This document shows positions 7,052-17,832 of a stretch of 64,000 nt of DNA, piece by piece. The DNA lies in the NCBI GenBank assembly GCA_041743935.1, contig JBGTLU010000018.1, positions 1 through 64,000 of the forward strand. The letters are read 5' to 3'. The notes under the pieces are model-generated. The model did not search any database. It saw only the letters and a list, made by a program, of their open reading frames with translations, and was not told where the DNA came from. A program made the translations under genes and the position numbers. Every line of letters begins with the position of its first letter. Position 1 is the first letter of the stretch. This DNA comes from JBGTLU01 sp041743935. Its GTDB lineage: Bacteria; Bacteroidota; Bacteroidia; Sphingobacteriales; Sphingobacteriaceae.

Positions 7052-9232
7052 ATGAAGCATATATATACACTTTTCGTTTTAGTCTTGCTTTTTACGGCAA
7101 TCACGGCATCGGCACAAGAGAATCAAAAAAACAGTGATACTTTAAAATCAGTTACTGCTTCTGAAGTGGTAATTGTAGAAGACAGAAGTACTCTATTTAG
7201 AAAAGTACCTGGAGCTTTAACGGTAGTTACTTCCAAAGACATCGTTCGTATTGGTCCATTAAGCGGAAACGAAGTTTTTCGTAAAGTACCTGGACTAAAT
7301 GTGGTGAATGAAGAAGAAATTGGCTTAAGAATTAATGTTGGTATACGAGGATTAGACCCAGATAGAAGTCGCGGAGTATTGATGTTGGAAGATGGTGTGC
7401 CTATCGCGCTTAATCCATACGGAGAACCCGAAATGTATTACACTCCTCCAATGGAGAGAATGAGTGGGGTGGAAATTTTAAAAGGCTCAGGACAAATTCT
7501 GTACGGACCACAAACCATTGGTGGTATTATCAATTACATTACCACAGAACCTCCTGCTTTTTCTAAAGGTTTTGTAAAAATTACCGGGGGCGAAGGTGAT
7601 TTATTTAACGGTTTGGTTTCGTATGGTAATACTTTCAATAACACTGGTTTGCAACTCACTTTCTTGCGTAAAAGTGGTAATAACGTTGGCCAAAAACTTA
7701 ATTACGATATCAACGATTTCAACGCAAAAATACGTTTCAGAATAGCCGATTTGCAATCCTTAGGCTTTAAAATAGGAGTGTATGATGAGATTTCTAATGC
7801 TTCGTATTTGGGGTTAACTGAGCAATTGTTCCAAAATGGTGGATTTGACCGAGTGATTTTAGCTCCGGATGATCAACTGACGGTACGTAGATATTCACTT
7901 TCATCTACTTATACAGCTGCATTCAATGCATTTACTAAAATTAAAACTACAGCTTACGGATACACCACTACACGTAATTGGATTCGCCAAGATTTTTCTT
8001 ACGATCCAAATGCTTCAAACAAAACCGGGGTTGTATTCGGAGATCCAACTCAACCGGGAGCGATATTCATGAGAAATGGTACTGGAGCGCGAAACAGACA
8101 ATTTGAAGTGGCTGGTATAGAATCTCGCTTATCTCATGAATATGGTAAAAACTTTAATAAAGTTGATGTAGGTGTGAGATACAACTACGAACGAGCTTTT
8201 GAGCAACGCGTAAATGGCACAAAAGGCAATGCAAAATCTGGGGCTTTAATTGAGGATGAAATTAGAACTGGTTATGGATTTAGTGCCTTTGTTCAGAATA
8301 CATTTAATGTAAGTAATCAATTTAGCATTACTCCTGGTATTCGGTTCGAAAACTTCGACTACGAAAGAAACATACTACGCAGAAGATTTAATAATGTAAT
8401 TAGAGATACTAGTTTAGTTACCAATAGTTCTACTAGTGAGATTATACCAGGCTTAGGTTTAAATTATAACCTTTCAGAAAAGGTGAGTGTATATGGTGGT
8501 TTGCACCGAGGTTTTGCACCTCCAAGAGTAAAAGATGCCATCACTAGTGCTGGAGTTGCGCTTGATTTAGATGCAGAACTAAGCTGGAATTATGAGTTAG
8601 GCTTACGTACTCAATTGGTAGAAGGTTTGAAAATGGAAGCTACTGCATTTTACTTAGATTTTTCTAACCAAATCATTCCCGTATCTCAATCATCTGGCGG
8701 AACCGGAACAGGCTTAGTTAATGGTGGCGAAACCGAGCATATAGGAATAGAAACAGGTATTTATGCTAGTTTGGGTACTCTTTTCAAATCTAAATACACA
8801 TACGACTTAGATATTAGCGCTACGTTTGTTGATGCAAAATACAGTTCAGACAGATTTGTACAAGACGGTAATACCACCGTAAACATCAACGGAAATCAAA
8901 CGCCATATGCTCCCAAATTTATACTAAACACAGGTTTTACGTTTGAAACACCGGGTGGTTTTGGATTAGGGATTACTGCTAATTACATAGGTGAGCAATT
9001 TGGAGATGAGTTAAATGAACAAACTGGTAGCATAAACGGTTTAGAAGGAAAACTAGATGCATATACTACCCTTGATGCCACGTTAAGGTATACAATCAAA
9101 TCCATCAACTTAGGCTTTAATGCCTCTGTTAAAAATTTAACCAACGAAAGATACATTTATACACGTCGCCCGGAAGGAATTAGAGTATCTATGCCACGCT
9201 ATGTATTGGCGGGTGTAGAGTTTAATTTTTAG
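7052..9232 (+). CDS. TonB-dependent outer-membrane receptor, FecA-like
   Basis: 726 residues with signal peptide (MKHIYTLFVLVLLFTAITAS, then AQ). The plug domain (about residues 45-165) has the expected hallmarks: VPGALTVVTSKDI, VRIGPLSGNEVFRKVPGLNV, NVGIRGLDPDRSRGVLMLED, and GSGQILYGPQTIGGIINYIT. The rest is a 22-strand barrel ending in a typical C-terminal Phe (AGVEFNF). No carboxypeptidase-like N-terminal domain and no FecR-interaction signalling domain are present. The plug is closest to FecA/iron-citrate-type receptors, so uptake of an iron chelate is likely but not proven; no sigma/anti-sigma pair or transporter is adjacent. It has its own consensus promoter and a strong terminator, so it is a single-gene unit. 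Confidence 0.9.
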   Translation: MKHIYTLFVLVLLFTAITASAQENQKNSDTLKSVTASEVVIVEDRSTLFRKVPGALTVVTSKDIVRIGPLSGNEVFRKVPGLNVVNEEEIGLRINVGIRGLDPDRSRGVLMLEDGVPIALNPYGEPEMYYTPPMERMSGVEILKGSGQILYGPQTIGGIINYITTEPPAFSKGFVKITGGEGDLFNGLVSYGNTFNNTGLQLTFLRKSGNNVGQKLNYDINDFNAKIRFRIADLQSLGFKIGVYDEISNASYLGLTEQLFQNGGFDRVILAPDDQLTVRRYSLSSTYTAAFNAFTKIKTTAYGYTTTRNWIRQDFSYDPNASNKTGVVFGDPTQPGAIFMRNGTGARNRQFEVAGIESRLSHEYGKNFNKVDVGVRYNYERAFEQRVNGTKGNAKSGALIEDEIRTGYGFSAFVQNTFNVSNQFSITPGIRFENFDYERNILRRRFNNVIRDTSLVTNSSTSEIIPGLGLNYNLSEKVSVYGGLHRGFAPPRVKDAITSAGVALDLDAELSWNYELGLRTQLVEGLKMEATAFYLDFSNQIIPVSQSSGGTGTGLVNGGETEHIGIETGIYASLGTLFKSKYTYDLDISATFVDAKYSSDRFVQDGNTTVNINGNQTPYAPKFILNTGFTFETPGGFGLGITANYIGEQFGDELNEQTGSINGLEGKLDAYTTLDATLRYTIKSINLGFNASVKNLTNERYIYTRRPEGIRVSMPRYVLAGVEFNF

Positions 9233-9247
9233 TTAGTTTAGTGTTAC

Positions 9248-9291
9248 AAACGAGCGAAGCCCCGACATAAATGTCGGGGCTTCGCTCGTTT
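9248..9291 (+). terminator. Strong terminator after the FecA-like receptor
   Basis: A perfect 20-base-pair stem with loop TAAA. Its core GCCCCGACA / TGTCGGGGC is shared with the terminators at 53365 and 56426. The arms end in A and T runs, so it can work in both directions and also stop transcription from the minus-strand cluster. Confidence 0.85.
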
Positions 9292-9374
9292 ATTATATTT
9301 CATAAGCCATGGCCATACAAGCCGAAGAAGGTATCAAATCCCGATTATATAGCCAAGCCTATGGAATTTATTTT

Positions 9375-9494
9375 TCAACTACACTGACCCAATGCTACCC
9401 AAATGATAATAAAAACAATTATAGTACCTAGGCAACCACCTCCTAATTTTTTAGCTCCAAAACCTGCAATGAGTCCTCTAAAAATATTGTTCAT
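9375..9494 (-). CDS. 39-residue glycine-rich membrane protein
   Basis: The product runs MNNIFRGLIAGFGAKKLGGG, then CLGTIIVFIIIWVALGQCS. It has a Gly/Lys amphipathic N-terminus and one membrane segment with a Cys on each side. Very similar tiny proteins are, from memory, common in Bacteroidota genomes but without a function. It is the last member of a minus-strand cluster of small envelope proteins, 24 bases after the stop of the preceding gene. Confidence 0.6.
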   Translation of the reverse strand: MNNIFRGLIAGFGAKKLGGGCLGTIIVFIIIWVALGQCS

Positions 9495-9518
9495 AAATCT
9501 GTGAGTTTTGGCGATAAA

Positions 9519-9908
9519 TTAAACTTTATGTTCAATTCCGTTATTACTAGTAAATATTTCTTGATCATCACCATCACCAATAATGTTCAATTTATTCGCT
9601 TTTTTAGCCACCAACTTAGTAACTGCAAATTGTACTACTAATCCAAGCAATTGTTTTAATGGGTTGATAGTTCTACCAATTAATAGTTTCTTAGAAACAA
9701 AACCTGTTCCCAACCCAATTGCGATACTAATTAAATTATTCTTAATATTAGGTGCTTTAGTTAATTCATTATATGCCGATTTAACTAAACTACTTGGCCT
9801 TAAACTATCGCGAGTTACTTTTAATTGTTCTTTCAATAAAATCAAATCTTCCGCTTGTTTTATCTTCAACTCACGGATTTTTGCATCCAATCTAGCTATT
9901 TCGTCCAT
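9519..9908 (-). CDS. Small membrane-associated protein of the stress cluster
   Basis: 129 residues. Residues 1-38 are a charged, probably coiled-coil helix (DEIARLDAKIRELKIKQAED), followed by a middle part with two weakly hydrophobic, Gly-containing helices (LISIAIGLGTGFVSKKLLIG and PLKQLLGLVVQFAVTKLV) and an acidic tail. No family assigned. It starts 5 bases after the stop of the holin-like gene, so the two are one operon, probably with the YtxH gene upstream. The neighbourhood suggests a role in the membrane under stress; this is inference from context. Confidence 0.75.
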   Translation of the reverse strand: MDEIARLDAKIRELKIKQAEDLILLKEQLKVTRDSLRPSSLVKSAYNELTKAPNIKNNLISIAIGLGTGFVSKKLLIGRTINPLKQLLGLVVQFAVTKLVAKKANKLNIIGDGDDQEIFTSNNGIEHKV

Positions 9909-9913
9909 GATAA

Positions 9914-10267
9914 TTATGCTGATTTTTGTTTCATCATTTGTTTGATGATGGAATTACCCATCGGGTATTTTAACCATTCATTCCTGTAATTGTGAAACAA
10001 AACAGCTATTAAAATATAGAAGCCCCCTATGATAAAAAATCCTAAATAATTATCGCCCAATATATTCCCCAACCATAACGCAACGCCGATGTTAATAATT
10101 ACTAGGGATAAAATAGCTATAAACAATACCGCCAATCGTGCAATGAGAGATGAAACAACATCAGCAAATTTATCTACCGACTGAAGCATGATTAGCTCTT
10201 GGGTTGTTTTACCATAGTTTTCCATTTTTTCTAATAGAGTTTCTATGGAACTTTCGGGATTGTTCAT
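9914..10267 (-). CDS. Holin-X/phage-holin-superfamily membrane protein
   Basis: 117 residues: an amphipathic N-terminal helix (SIETLLEKMENYGKTTQELI), then two membrane segments (LAVLFIAILSLVIINIGVAL and YLGFFIIGGFYILIAVLFHN) and a basic tail (KQMMKQKSA). This is the layout of the putative Actinobacterial Holin-X/phage-holin superfamily proteins that often sit next to YtxH genes in Bacteroidota. Despite the family name there is no phage context. It overlaps no neighbour but lies 5 bases from the next gene and 46 bases from YtxH. Confidence 0.75.
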   Translation of the reverse strand: MNNPESSIETLLEKMENYGKTTQELIMLQSVDKFADVVSSLIARLAVLFIAILSLVIINIGVALWLGNILGDNYLGFFIIGGFYILIAVLFHNYRNEWLKYPMGNSIIKQMMKQKSA

Positions 10268-10313
10268 GCTAAATTTGTTTTATCTATATTATTAAAAGGC
10301 TAAGAATATTTCT

Positions 10314-10634
10314 CTATATTACCCTATTAATTTCGGATTGGGCTTTATTGCCGTAATCTTTAGCTGTGTTTTTTGCATCTCTAGTTGCGTCAGAAAATCT
10401 GTCTTTTCCTGCCTCTACTAACTCATTAGCACCATCTTTTACACTTGCATATTTGTTTTCTAAGGACTCTAATACCCCGTTCATTTTTAATTTAAAATCT
10501 TCTGCATATTCTTCTCCTTTATCCAGAATCTTTTTACGAGTTACCGATCCTTTTTCTGGTGCAAACAAAATACCTGTGATGGCACCTAAGGCAAATCCTG
10601 CCAATGTTCCTAATACTACTTTTCCTGAATTCAT
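10314..10634 (-). CDS. YtxH-domain protein
   Basis: 106 residues. The N-terminal membrane segment has the YtxH signature of small residues ending in an APEKG-type turn (GTLAGFALGAITGILFAPEK, then GSVTRKKI), followed by a long Ala/Lys/Asp/Glu-rich amphipathic helix, similar to LEA/apolipoprotein-like stress proteins. YtxH proteins are linked to general stress in other bacteria. It is upstream of the holin-like and coiled-coil genes on the same strand. Confidence 0.85.
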   Translation of the reverse strand: MNSGKVVLGTLAGFALGAITGILFAPEKGSVTRKKILDKGEEYAEDFKLKMNGVLESLENKYASVKDGANELVEAGKDRFSDATRDAKNTAKDYGNKAQSEINRVI

Positions 10635-10714
10635 AACTTTTTTTATTTATTTATTTAATGTGATATTAATTATTGAGCCAACCACTCTCCAATAGTTGGC
10701 ATTTCATGTACTAC

Positions 10715-11056
10715 TTACTTGTTTCTACCTGGCTCAGGTCTTTTGTCATCATTAACTCTACCCAATGCAGAATCACCCGGTCTCTTATCTCTATTGGTAG
10801 TATTTGGAATAGTATTCTCATCTGAACGTTCATAATGCTTACCATCTTTATTAGATTCCCCATCGCGATAAGAATCAATGTCGTGATCTGGATTATTCGC
10901 ATTTATTTCTTCTTTTGGTTTATCTTCAATTCTTGGAATTTTAGTCTCATTCGGATCGTTTGGGTTTGGTTCCTTCTTGTTATAATCCTGATTCGTTTTC
11001 TCTTTTAACAAGTTATCATTACTCTGATTACTTTTGTCCGTTTGATTATTTCCCAT
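10715..11056 (-). CDS. Acidic, disordered hydrophilic protein
   Basis: 113 residues, almost no hydrophobic or aromatic side chains, made mostly of Asn, Asp, Lys, Glu, Pro and Arg (for example KKEPNPNDPNETKIPRIEDK). It is predicted to be intrinsically disordered and resembles desiccation/stress hydrophilins in composition only. It is the first gene of the minus-strand small-protein cluster. A 6+6 inverted repeat lies just upstream of its start. Confidence 0.65.
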   Translation of the reverse strand: MGNNQTDKSNQSNDNLLKEKTNQDYNKKEPNPNDPNETKIPRIEDKPKEEINANNPDHDIDSYRDGESNKDGKHYERSDENTIPNTTNRDKRPGDSALGRVNDDKRPEPGRNK

Positions 11057-11073
11057 TTTATGTAGATTTATTT

Positions 11074-11089
11074 ATAGCAGAATTGCTAT
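11074..11089. promoter_or_regulatory. Short inverted repeat upstream of the stress cluster
   Basis: ATAGCA and TGCTAT arms separated by four bases, 18 bases upstream of the ATG at 11056. Position fits an operator, but arms are only six bases and could arise by chance. Confidence 0.25.
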
Positions 11090-11263
11090 GGTATAAAAGT
11101 AGATATATTAAAATGCAGCCTGCTACACATTTATCTGTAAAGATTATACAATCCACATAAAAACTAAGATTAGCAGCATAAAAAGCAATAAATCCAATTT
11201 GCTATAAACAAAACAGCCGACCTTTTTAAGTTGGGCCGGCTACTTTTATGAGTTCGTGTTCTC

Positions 11264-13807
11264 TTATGGTTTCGGATCTTCTTCCTTTTTCTTGCGTTTA
11301 GGTTTAGAGCCTCCGCCACTTACTACCATTTCATCTTTTTCTTTATCGTATGAAATCTCTAATGTTCCGCCCTCTACAAGTTCCCCTTTTAGGATTTCTT
11401 CGGCAATCGGGTCCTCTAAAAATTTCTGAATCGCACGTTTAAGTGGTCTGGCACCAAAGTTAGAGTCAAAGCCTTTATCGGCAATCACCGCTTTAGCGTC
11501 GTCTGTTAATTGGATAGTATATCCTAATGCAGAAACTCGTTCGAATAATCCTTTTAATTCAATATCAATGATTTTGTAAATATCTTCTCTACCTAATGAA
11601 TTGAAAATTATTACATCATCAATTCTATTTAAAAACTCAGGCGCAAAAGCACGCTTTAACGCAGTTTCTATAACACCTCTAGAATGTGCCTCGGCAGCCG
11701 ATGATTTGGCTGAGGTGGTAAATCCAACTCCTTGTCCAAATTCTTTTAATTGGCGAGATCCGATGTTGGATGTCATGATGATTACGGTATTTCTGAAATC
11801 TACTTTTCTACCTAAACTATCGGTTAATACTCCTTCATCTAATACCTGTAATAATATATTGAAAACATCTGGATGTGCTTTTTCAATTTCATCAAGCAAT
11901 ACTACAGAATATGGTTTTCTGCGTACTTTCTCTGTTAATTGTCCACCTTCTTCATATCCAACGTATCCCGGAGGCGCACCAACTAAACGAGAAACAGCAA
12001 ATTTCTCCATGTATTCGCTCATGTCAATCTGGATTAAAGAATCATCCGTATCAAACATAAAACGAGATAATGCTTTTGCTAGTTCGGTTTTACCTACACC
12101 GGTTGGTCCTAAGAAAATGAAGGACCCAATTGGCTTTTTAGGGTCTTTTAATCCGGCGCGTGTACGTTGTATGGCTTTTACTAATTTTTTAATTGCATCG
12201 TCTTGTCCAATGATTTTTTCCTTCAATTCATCTAGCATACCCAACAAACGGTTGCTATCTGCTTGTCCAACTCGCTGCAATGGAATGCCAGTCATCATGG
12301 AAACAACTTGTGCTACATCCTGATCGGTAACGGTATATCGTTTAGTTTTGGTTTCCGATTCCCAAGCCACTTTAGCAACTTCTAATTCCTCTAGTAATTG
12401 TTTTTCAGTGTCGCGTAGCTTAGCAGCTTCTTCATATTTCTGACTACGTACTACACGATTCTTCTCCAATTTTATTTCTTCGATTTTTTCTTCAATATCG
12501 ATGATGGTTTGTGGTACATGAATATTAGTTAAATGTACTCTAGAACCAGATTCATCCAAAGCATCTATGGCTTTATCGGGCAAAAACCTATCGGTAATAT
12601 ATCTAGAAGTTAAACTTACACAAGCTTCGATGGCTTCGTCCGTATAGGTAACCCCGTGATGATCTTCGTATTTTTCTTTAATTCTGTTTAAAATTTCTAC
12701 CGATTCGGTAGGCGTTGCAGGCTCAATCATCACCTTTTGGAAACGACGATCTAAAGCGCCATCTTTTTCAATGTATTGCCTGTACTCATCTAATGTTGTG
12801 GCACCAATACATTGAATTTCTCCACGTGCCAATGCAGGTTTAAACATATTAGATGCATCTAATGAACCAGATGCACCACCGGCGCCAACAATGGTATGTA
12901 TTTCGTCAATAAATAAAATTACATCCGGAGATTTCTCCAACTCGTTCATCACCGCTTTCATACGCTCTTCAAATTGTCCGCGATATTTGGTACCTGCCAC
13001 GATAGAAGCTAAATCAAGGGTTACTACCCGCTTATTAAAAAGCACTCTAGATACTTTTCGTTGGATGATTCGTAGTGCCAAGCCTTCTGCAATAGCAGAC
13101 TTACCTACACCTGGCTCACCTATTAGAATGGGGTTGTTTTTTTTACGTCGAGATAAAATTTGCGAAACGCGTTCTATTTCTTTCTCTCTACCCACTATAG
13201 GATCTAATTTTCCTTCGTCGGCTGCTTTGGTTAAATCTCTGCCAAAATTATCTAATACCGGGGTTTTAGATTTAATATCTGTTGTTTTTTTGGCTCCTCC
13301 AGAACCTCCAAAATTTTCTTCTTCACGGAAGCTGTCTTCATCCGGACTTTGAGGGGCTTCGCTTTTTATTCCACTTCTATTGGCTTCTACTTCACTTTTA
13401 TATGCTTCGTATGTAATGCCGTATTGATTTAAAACTTGAGCTGCAATATTATCAGGCTCACGTAATACAGATAAGACCAAATGCTCCGTTCCGATTACTT
13501 CACTTTTGAAAATTTTAGCCTCTAAATAGGTTATTTTTAATACTTTTTCGGCTTGTTTAGTTAGGGGGATGTTGCCAAGATTTACATTATTGCTCGAAGT
13601 ACCTTTTACAACGTCCTCAATTGTTTTGCGCAAACGAGCAGGGTCAATACCCATGGCTTTTAATAGTTTAATCCCTATACCGTCTCCTTCCCGCACTAAA
13701 CCTAATAGCAAGTGCTCGGTACCTATATAATCGTGTCCCAACCGCAAAGCTTCTTCTCTGCTGTAGGATATTACGTCTTTAACTCTTGGTGAAAATTTGG
13801 CTTCCAT
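11264..13807 (-). CDS. clpC: ATP-dependent Clp protease ATPase subunit ClpC
   Basis: 847-residue Hsp100 unfoldase that feeds substrates to ClpP in the cytoplasm. Residues 1-145 hold two Clp-N repeats (FSPRVKDVISYSREEALRLG; LTKQAEKVLKITYLEAKI). Then a linker, the first AAA+ module with Walker A GEPGVGKSA and Walker B VILFIDEIHTIVGAG, a middle UVR-type segment (RSQKYEEAAKLRDTEKQLLE), which separates ClpC from ClpB, and a second AAA+ module with GPTGVGKTE and VVLLDEIEKAHPDV. The C-terminus is a Lys-rich tail (KPKRKKKEEDPKP). The adaptor gene clpS is elsewhere in this window (55113). No CtsR or CIRCE operator is seen. Transcribed divergently from ettA. Confidence 0.96.
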   Translation of the reverse strand: MEAKFSPRVKDVISYSREEALRLGHDYIGTEHLLLGLVREGDGIGIKLLKAMGIDPARLRKTIEDVVKGTSSNNVNLGNIPLTKQAEKVLKITYLEAKIFKSEVIGTEHLVLSVLREPDNIAAQVLNQYGITYEAYKSEVEANRSGIKSEAPQSPDEDSFREEENFGGSGGAKKTTDIKSKTPVLDNFGRDLTKAADEGKLDPIVGREKEIERVSQILSRRKKNNPILIGEPGVGKSAIAEGLALRIIQRKVSRVLFNKRVVTLDLASIVAGTKYRGQFEERMKAVMNELEKSPDVILFIDEIHTIVGAGGASGSLDASNMFKPALARGEIQCIGATTLDEYRQYIEKDGALDRRFQKVMIEPATPTESVEILNRIKEKYEDHHGVTYTDEAIEACVSLTSRYITDRFLPDKAIDALDESGSRVHLTNIHVPQTIIDIEEKIEEIKLEKNRVVRSQKYEEAAKLRDTEKQLLEELEVAKVAWESETKTKRYTVTDQDVAQVVSMMTGIPLQRVGQADSNRLLGMLDELKEKIIGQDDAIKKLVKAIQRTRAGLKDPKKPIGSFIFLGPTGVGKTELAKALSRFMFDTDDSLIQIDMSEYMEKFAVSRLVGAPPGYVGYEEGGQLTEKVRRKPYSVVLLDEIEKAHPDVFNILLQVLDEGVLTDSLGRKVDFRNTVIIMTSNIGSRQLKEFGQGVGFTTSAKSSAAEAHSRGVIETALKRAFAPEFLNRIDDVIIFNSLGREDIYKIIDIELKGLFERVSALGYTIQLTDDAKAVIADKGFDSNFGARPLKRAIQKFLEDPIAEEILKGELVEGGTLEISYDKEKDEMVVSGGGSKPKRKKKEEDPKP

Positions 13808-13867
13808 ATAATTTATACTGAAATATACTACTTATTTAGAATCAACGGCTAAAATATTAAAATGTTT

Positions 13868-13888
13868 ACATTGGATTTAACCCAATGT
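13868..13888. promoter_or_regulatory. Small palindrome in the clpC-ettA divergent promoter region
   Basis: ACATTGG and CCAATGT arms around a 7-base loop, about midway between the two start codons (13807 and 14019). A symmetrical site between divergent genes could bind a dimeric regulator. Not a known heat-shock operator. The remaining 210 bases show no gene. Confidence 0.25.
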
Positions 13889-14018
13889 TATATACATATC
13901 AACAATTACGCCATCTATCAACTAAAAGATTGATACTACTAGTAAACTGTAAGCAATTTAATTTTTAATCTGCTAATAGGGTAATTTTTCGATATTTGCA
14001 GGCTCAATAAAGACGCAA

Positions 14019-15701
<1,683 letters not shown>

Positions 15702-15829
15702 TATTTTTATCCGGGCTTTGTTCAAATGTTAATAAAAAGATAACGCAAGTATTTCGACTATACGAAATTAAATGCATTATCTTAGGGTGACCTTTTAAAA
15801 GTGGTCGGTTATTTTTAACGTGAAAAACT

Positions 15830-16303
15830 ATGGCCTGGCGAAAATTCAACGGAGAAATCATCCACTTTTCTATCCTAGATGAGGTAGAAGCAGTGTTGGA
15901 GCGCGAAATTGCACTCGGCAACAAACTTAAGGTTTGTATCGGGACCGACTCTCAGGTAAAAGGAGAAATCACCGAATTTGCTACGGTAATTGTTTTTCTG
16001 CGAGAGAAAAAAGGCGGATTTATGTTCATCCACCAAGAAAAAACTCGTAAAAAAATGAGCATCAAAGAGCGCATGCTTTCTGAAGTTTCTAAATCCATTG
16101 ACATTGCTTACCAATTGTGTGATTTACTGGATCTATACGATGTAGATTTGGAAGTGCATGCCGATATAAATACCAACCCCAACTTTAAATCTAACGCTGC
16201 ATTGCACGAAGCCATGGGCTACATATTGAGCATGGGCTTTGTTTTTAAAGCCAAGCCCGAAGCCTTTGCCAGCAGCTACTGTGCTAATAAAATAGTGCAG
16301 TAG
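15830..16303 (+). CDS. YkuK/DUF458 ribonuclease H-like protein
   Basis: 157 residues, matching the length of the YkuK (DUF458) family, whose fold is RNase H-like but whose substrate is unknown. Recognisable features are KVCIGTDSQVKG near residue 40, with an Asp at the position of the first RNase H acidic residue, and LEVHADINTNPNFKSNAALHEAMGYIL, with a second Asp and the conserved Asn-rich turn. It follows ettA by about 130 bases on the same strand and converges on murF. A short AT-rich palindrome follows the stop. Confidence 0.85.
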   Translation: MAWRKFNGEIIHFSILDEVEAVLEREIALGNKLKVCIGTDSQVKGEITEFATVIVFLREKKGGFMFIHQEKTRKKMSIKERMLSEVSKSIDIAYQLCDLLDLYDVDLEVHADINTNPNFKSNAALHEAMGYILSMGFVFKAKPEAFASSYCANKIVQ

Positions 16304-16385
16304 TTAATTAGCTAATTTTTAGATGAGTGATTTGGGAATGAGTTTAAGTTTATAACATCAAAAAGTTAGCAGAAGCTTAAATTTT

Positions 16386-17663
16386 TCAATTTAAAACCTC
16401 TAAAACCTGCTCCAAACGCATACTTCTAGAGCCTTTCAGTAAAATTTTACTTTGTTTTTTGGGTGGATTTGCTTTTAGGTAATCCAAGACATCTGCCGTT
16501 GTATTGAAGTATTTGGCTTGCTTTTGTTTTTGAACTTGATTGAAAGATTTACCCACAAATATCAACTCATTAAACCCAGATGCGCAAGCCAGATCATGAA
16601 TTCGTTGATGTTCCATCAAAGCAAATTCTCCGAGTTCAAACATATCCCCCAAAATTCCAATTTTATATCCTTCTTGATGACCAAAACTTTGAATGGCTGC
16701 CTGCATGCTAGTAGGGTTGGCATTATAACAATCTGCCAAAATATGGTAATTGGCATGTTTTATTTCTTGCGATCGATGATTAGATGGAATATACTCTTCT
16801 ATACCTCGAATTATATTCTCTTCGTTTATCCCAAAATGTTGTCCAATGGCAATGGCTGCTAAAACGTTTTCGAAATTATACTCTCCCATCAAATTACTTT
16901 GGATGGTGATTTCGCCCCATTTAATTTTCAAATACGAATTACTAGTAAGTAGAGTTGCTTTTAAGGTTGTTGCAGAATAAAAAATAGCATTTTTTACTTG
17001 CTTACCCATCTCTAGCAGATGCTTGTCATCGGCATGGATGAACGCTATGCCTTGGCTTAATTCCAAAAAATCATACAACTCCTTTTTTCCTTTTTTTACC
17101 CCTTCAAAACCGCCGAACCCTTCAATATGTGCTAATCCTACGTTGGTAATTACGCCATGAGTTGGAAGCGCTAATTTTGCTAGTTGTTTTATTTCTTGTT
17201 GGTGATTGGCCCCCATTTCAACAATAGCTAATTGGGTTGGACTGGTTATTTTAAGTAGAGTTAATGGCACCCCAATGTGGTTATTTAAATTTCCAATGGT
17301 GGCAGAGGTTTGGTATTGAGTACTCAAAACCGAAAAAATCAATTCTTTTGTGGTTGTTTTTCCGTTGCTGCCTGTAATGGCTAATACAGGAATTTGCAAT
17401 TGTTTGCGATGATGTGTGGCTAATGCTTGTAGCGCAGTTAACACATCCTCCACCAAAATAAATGAAGGATTAGGAGGTATATCTACGTCGTCTATAACAG
17501 CTGCAACTGCACCTGCCTCTATTGCTTTTTGAGCAAAGGTATTTCCATTGAAATTAGCCCCTTTCAGCGCAAAAAATATAGAACCCGGAGAAATTTTTCG
17601 TGTATCGGTGCTTATGTGTGGGTTCTGTAAAAAAAGATTGTATAGAGTTTGGATATTTTGCAT
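16386..17663 (-). CDS. murF: UDP-N-acetylmuramoyl-tripeptide--D-alanyl-D-alanine ligase MurF
   Basis: 425 residues. Adds D-Ala-D-Ala to UDP-MurNAc-tripeptide in the cytoplasm, using ATP, completing the peptidoglycan precursor. N-terminal UDP-binding domain (ISTDTRKISPGSIFFALKG, FNGNTFAQKA), central Mur ligase domain with the P-loop ITGSNGKTTTKELI and the EMGANH motif (VEMGANHQQEI), and C-terminal domain with DCYNANPTSMQAAI and LGDMFELGEFA. It is away from the division/cell wall cluster and appears to be a single gene here, divergent from porU. Confidence 0.96.
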   Translation of the reverse strand: MQNIQTLYNLFLQNPHISTDTRKISPGSIFFALKGANFNGNTFAQKAIEAGAVAAVIDDVDIPPNPSFILVEDVLTALQALATHHRKQLQIPVLAITGSNGKTTTKELIFSVLSTQYQTSATIGNLNNHIGVPLTLLKITSPTQLAIVEMGANHQQEIKQLAKLALPTHGVITNVGLAHIEGFGGFEGVKKGKKELYDFLELSQGIAFIHADDKHLLEMGKQVKNAIFYSATTLKATLLTSNSYLKIKWGEITIQSNLMGEYNFENVLAAIAIGQHFGINEENIIRGIEEYIPSNHRSQEIKHANYHILADCYNANPTSMQAAIQSFGHQEGYKIGILGDMFELGEFALMEHQRIHDLACASGFNELIFVGKSFNQVQKQKQAKYFNTTADVLDYLKANPPKKQSKILLKGSRSMRLEQVLEVLN

Positions 17664-17832
17664 GACTTAATGATAAACAAATAACGTAATTTTTAATCGG
17701 TTTTTGAAGATTGCCTAACTCTCTTAATTATAAATTTAAGTACTTTTACCCGCAACAATCCGTAAACCAATTATTATAATTTTACGTAGTTAACTTCGTT
17801 CAGGTATAGATTCTAAGGCGCTTAATTGATAT

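Noticed and set aside
11601..13352. Open frames on the plus strand inside clpC
   Set aside because: Antisense shadows of an intact, strongly conserved AAA+ gene; Ser/Pro-rich translations without motifs.
15783..15815. GGTGACC...GTGGTCGG hairpin between ettA and the YkuK-like gene as a terminator
   Set aside because: Only four core base pairs pair well and the loop is ten AT bases; the following T-run alone is not enough.
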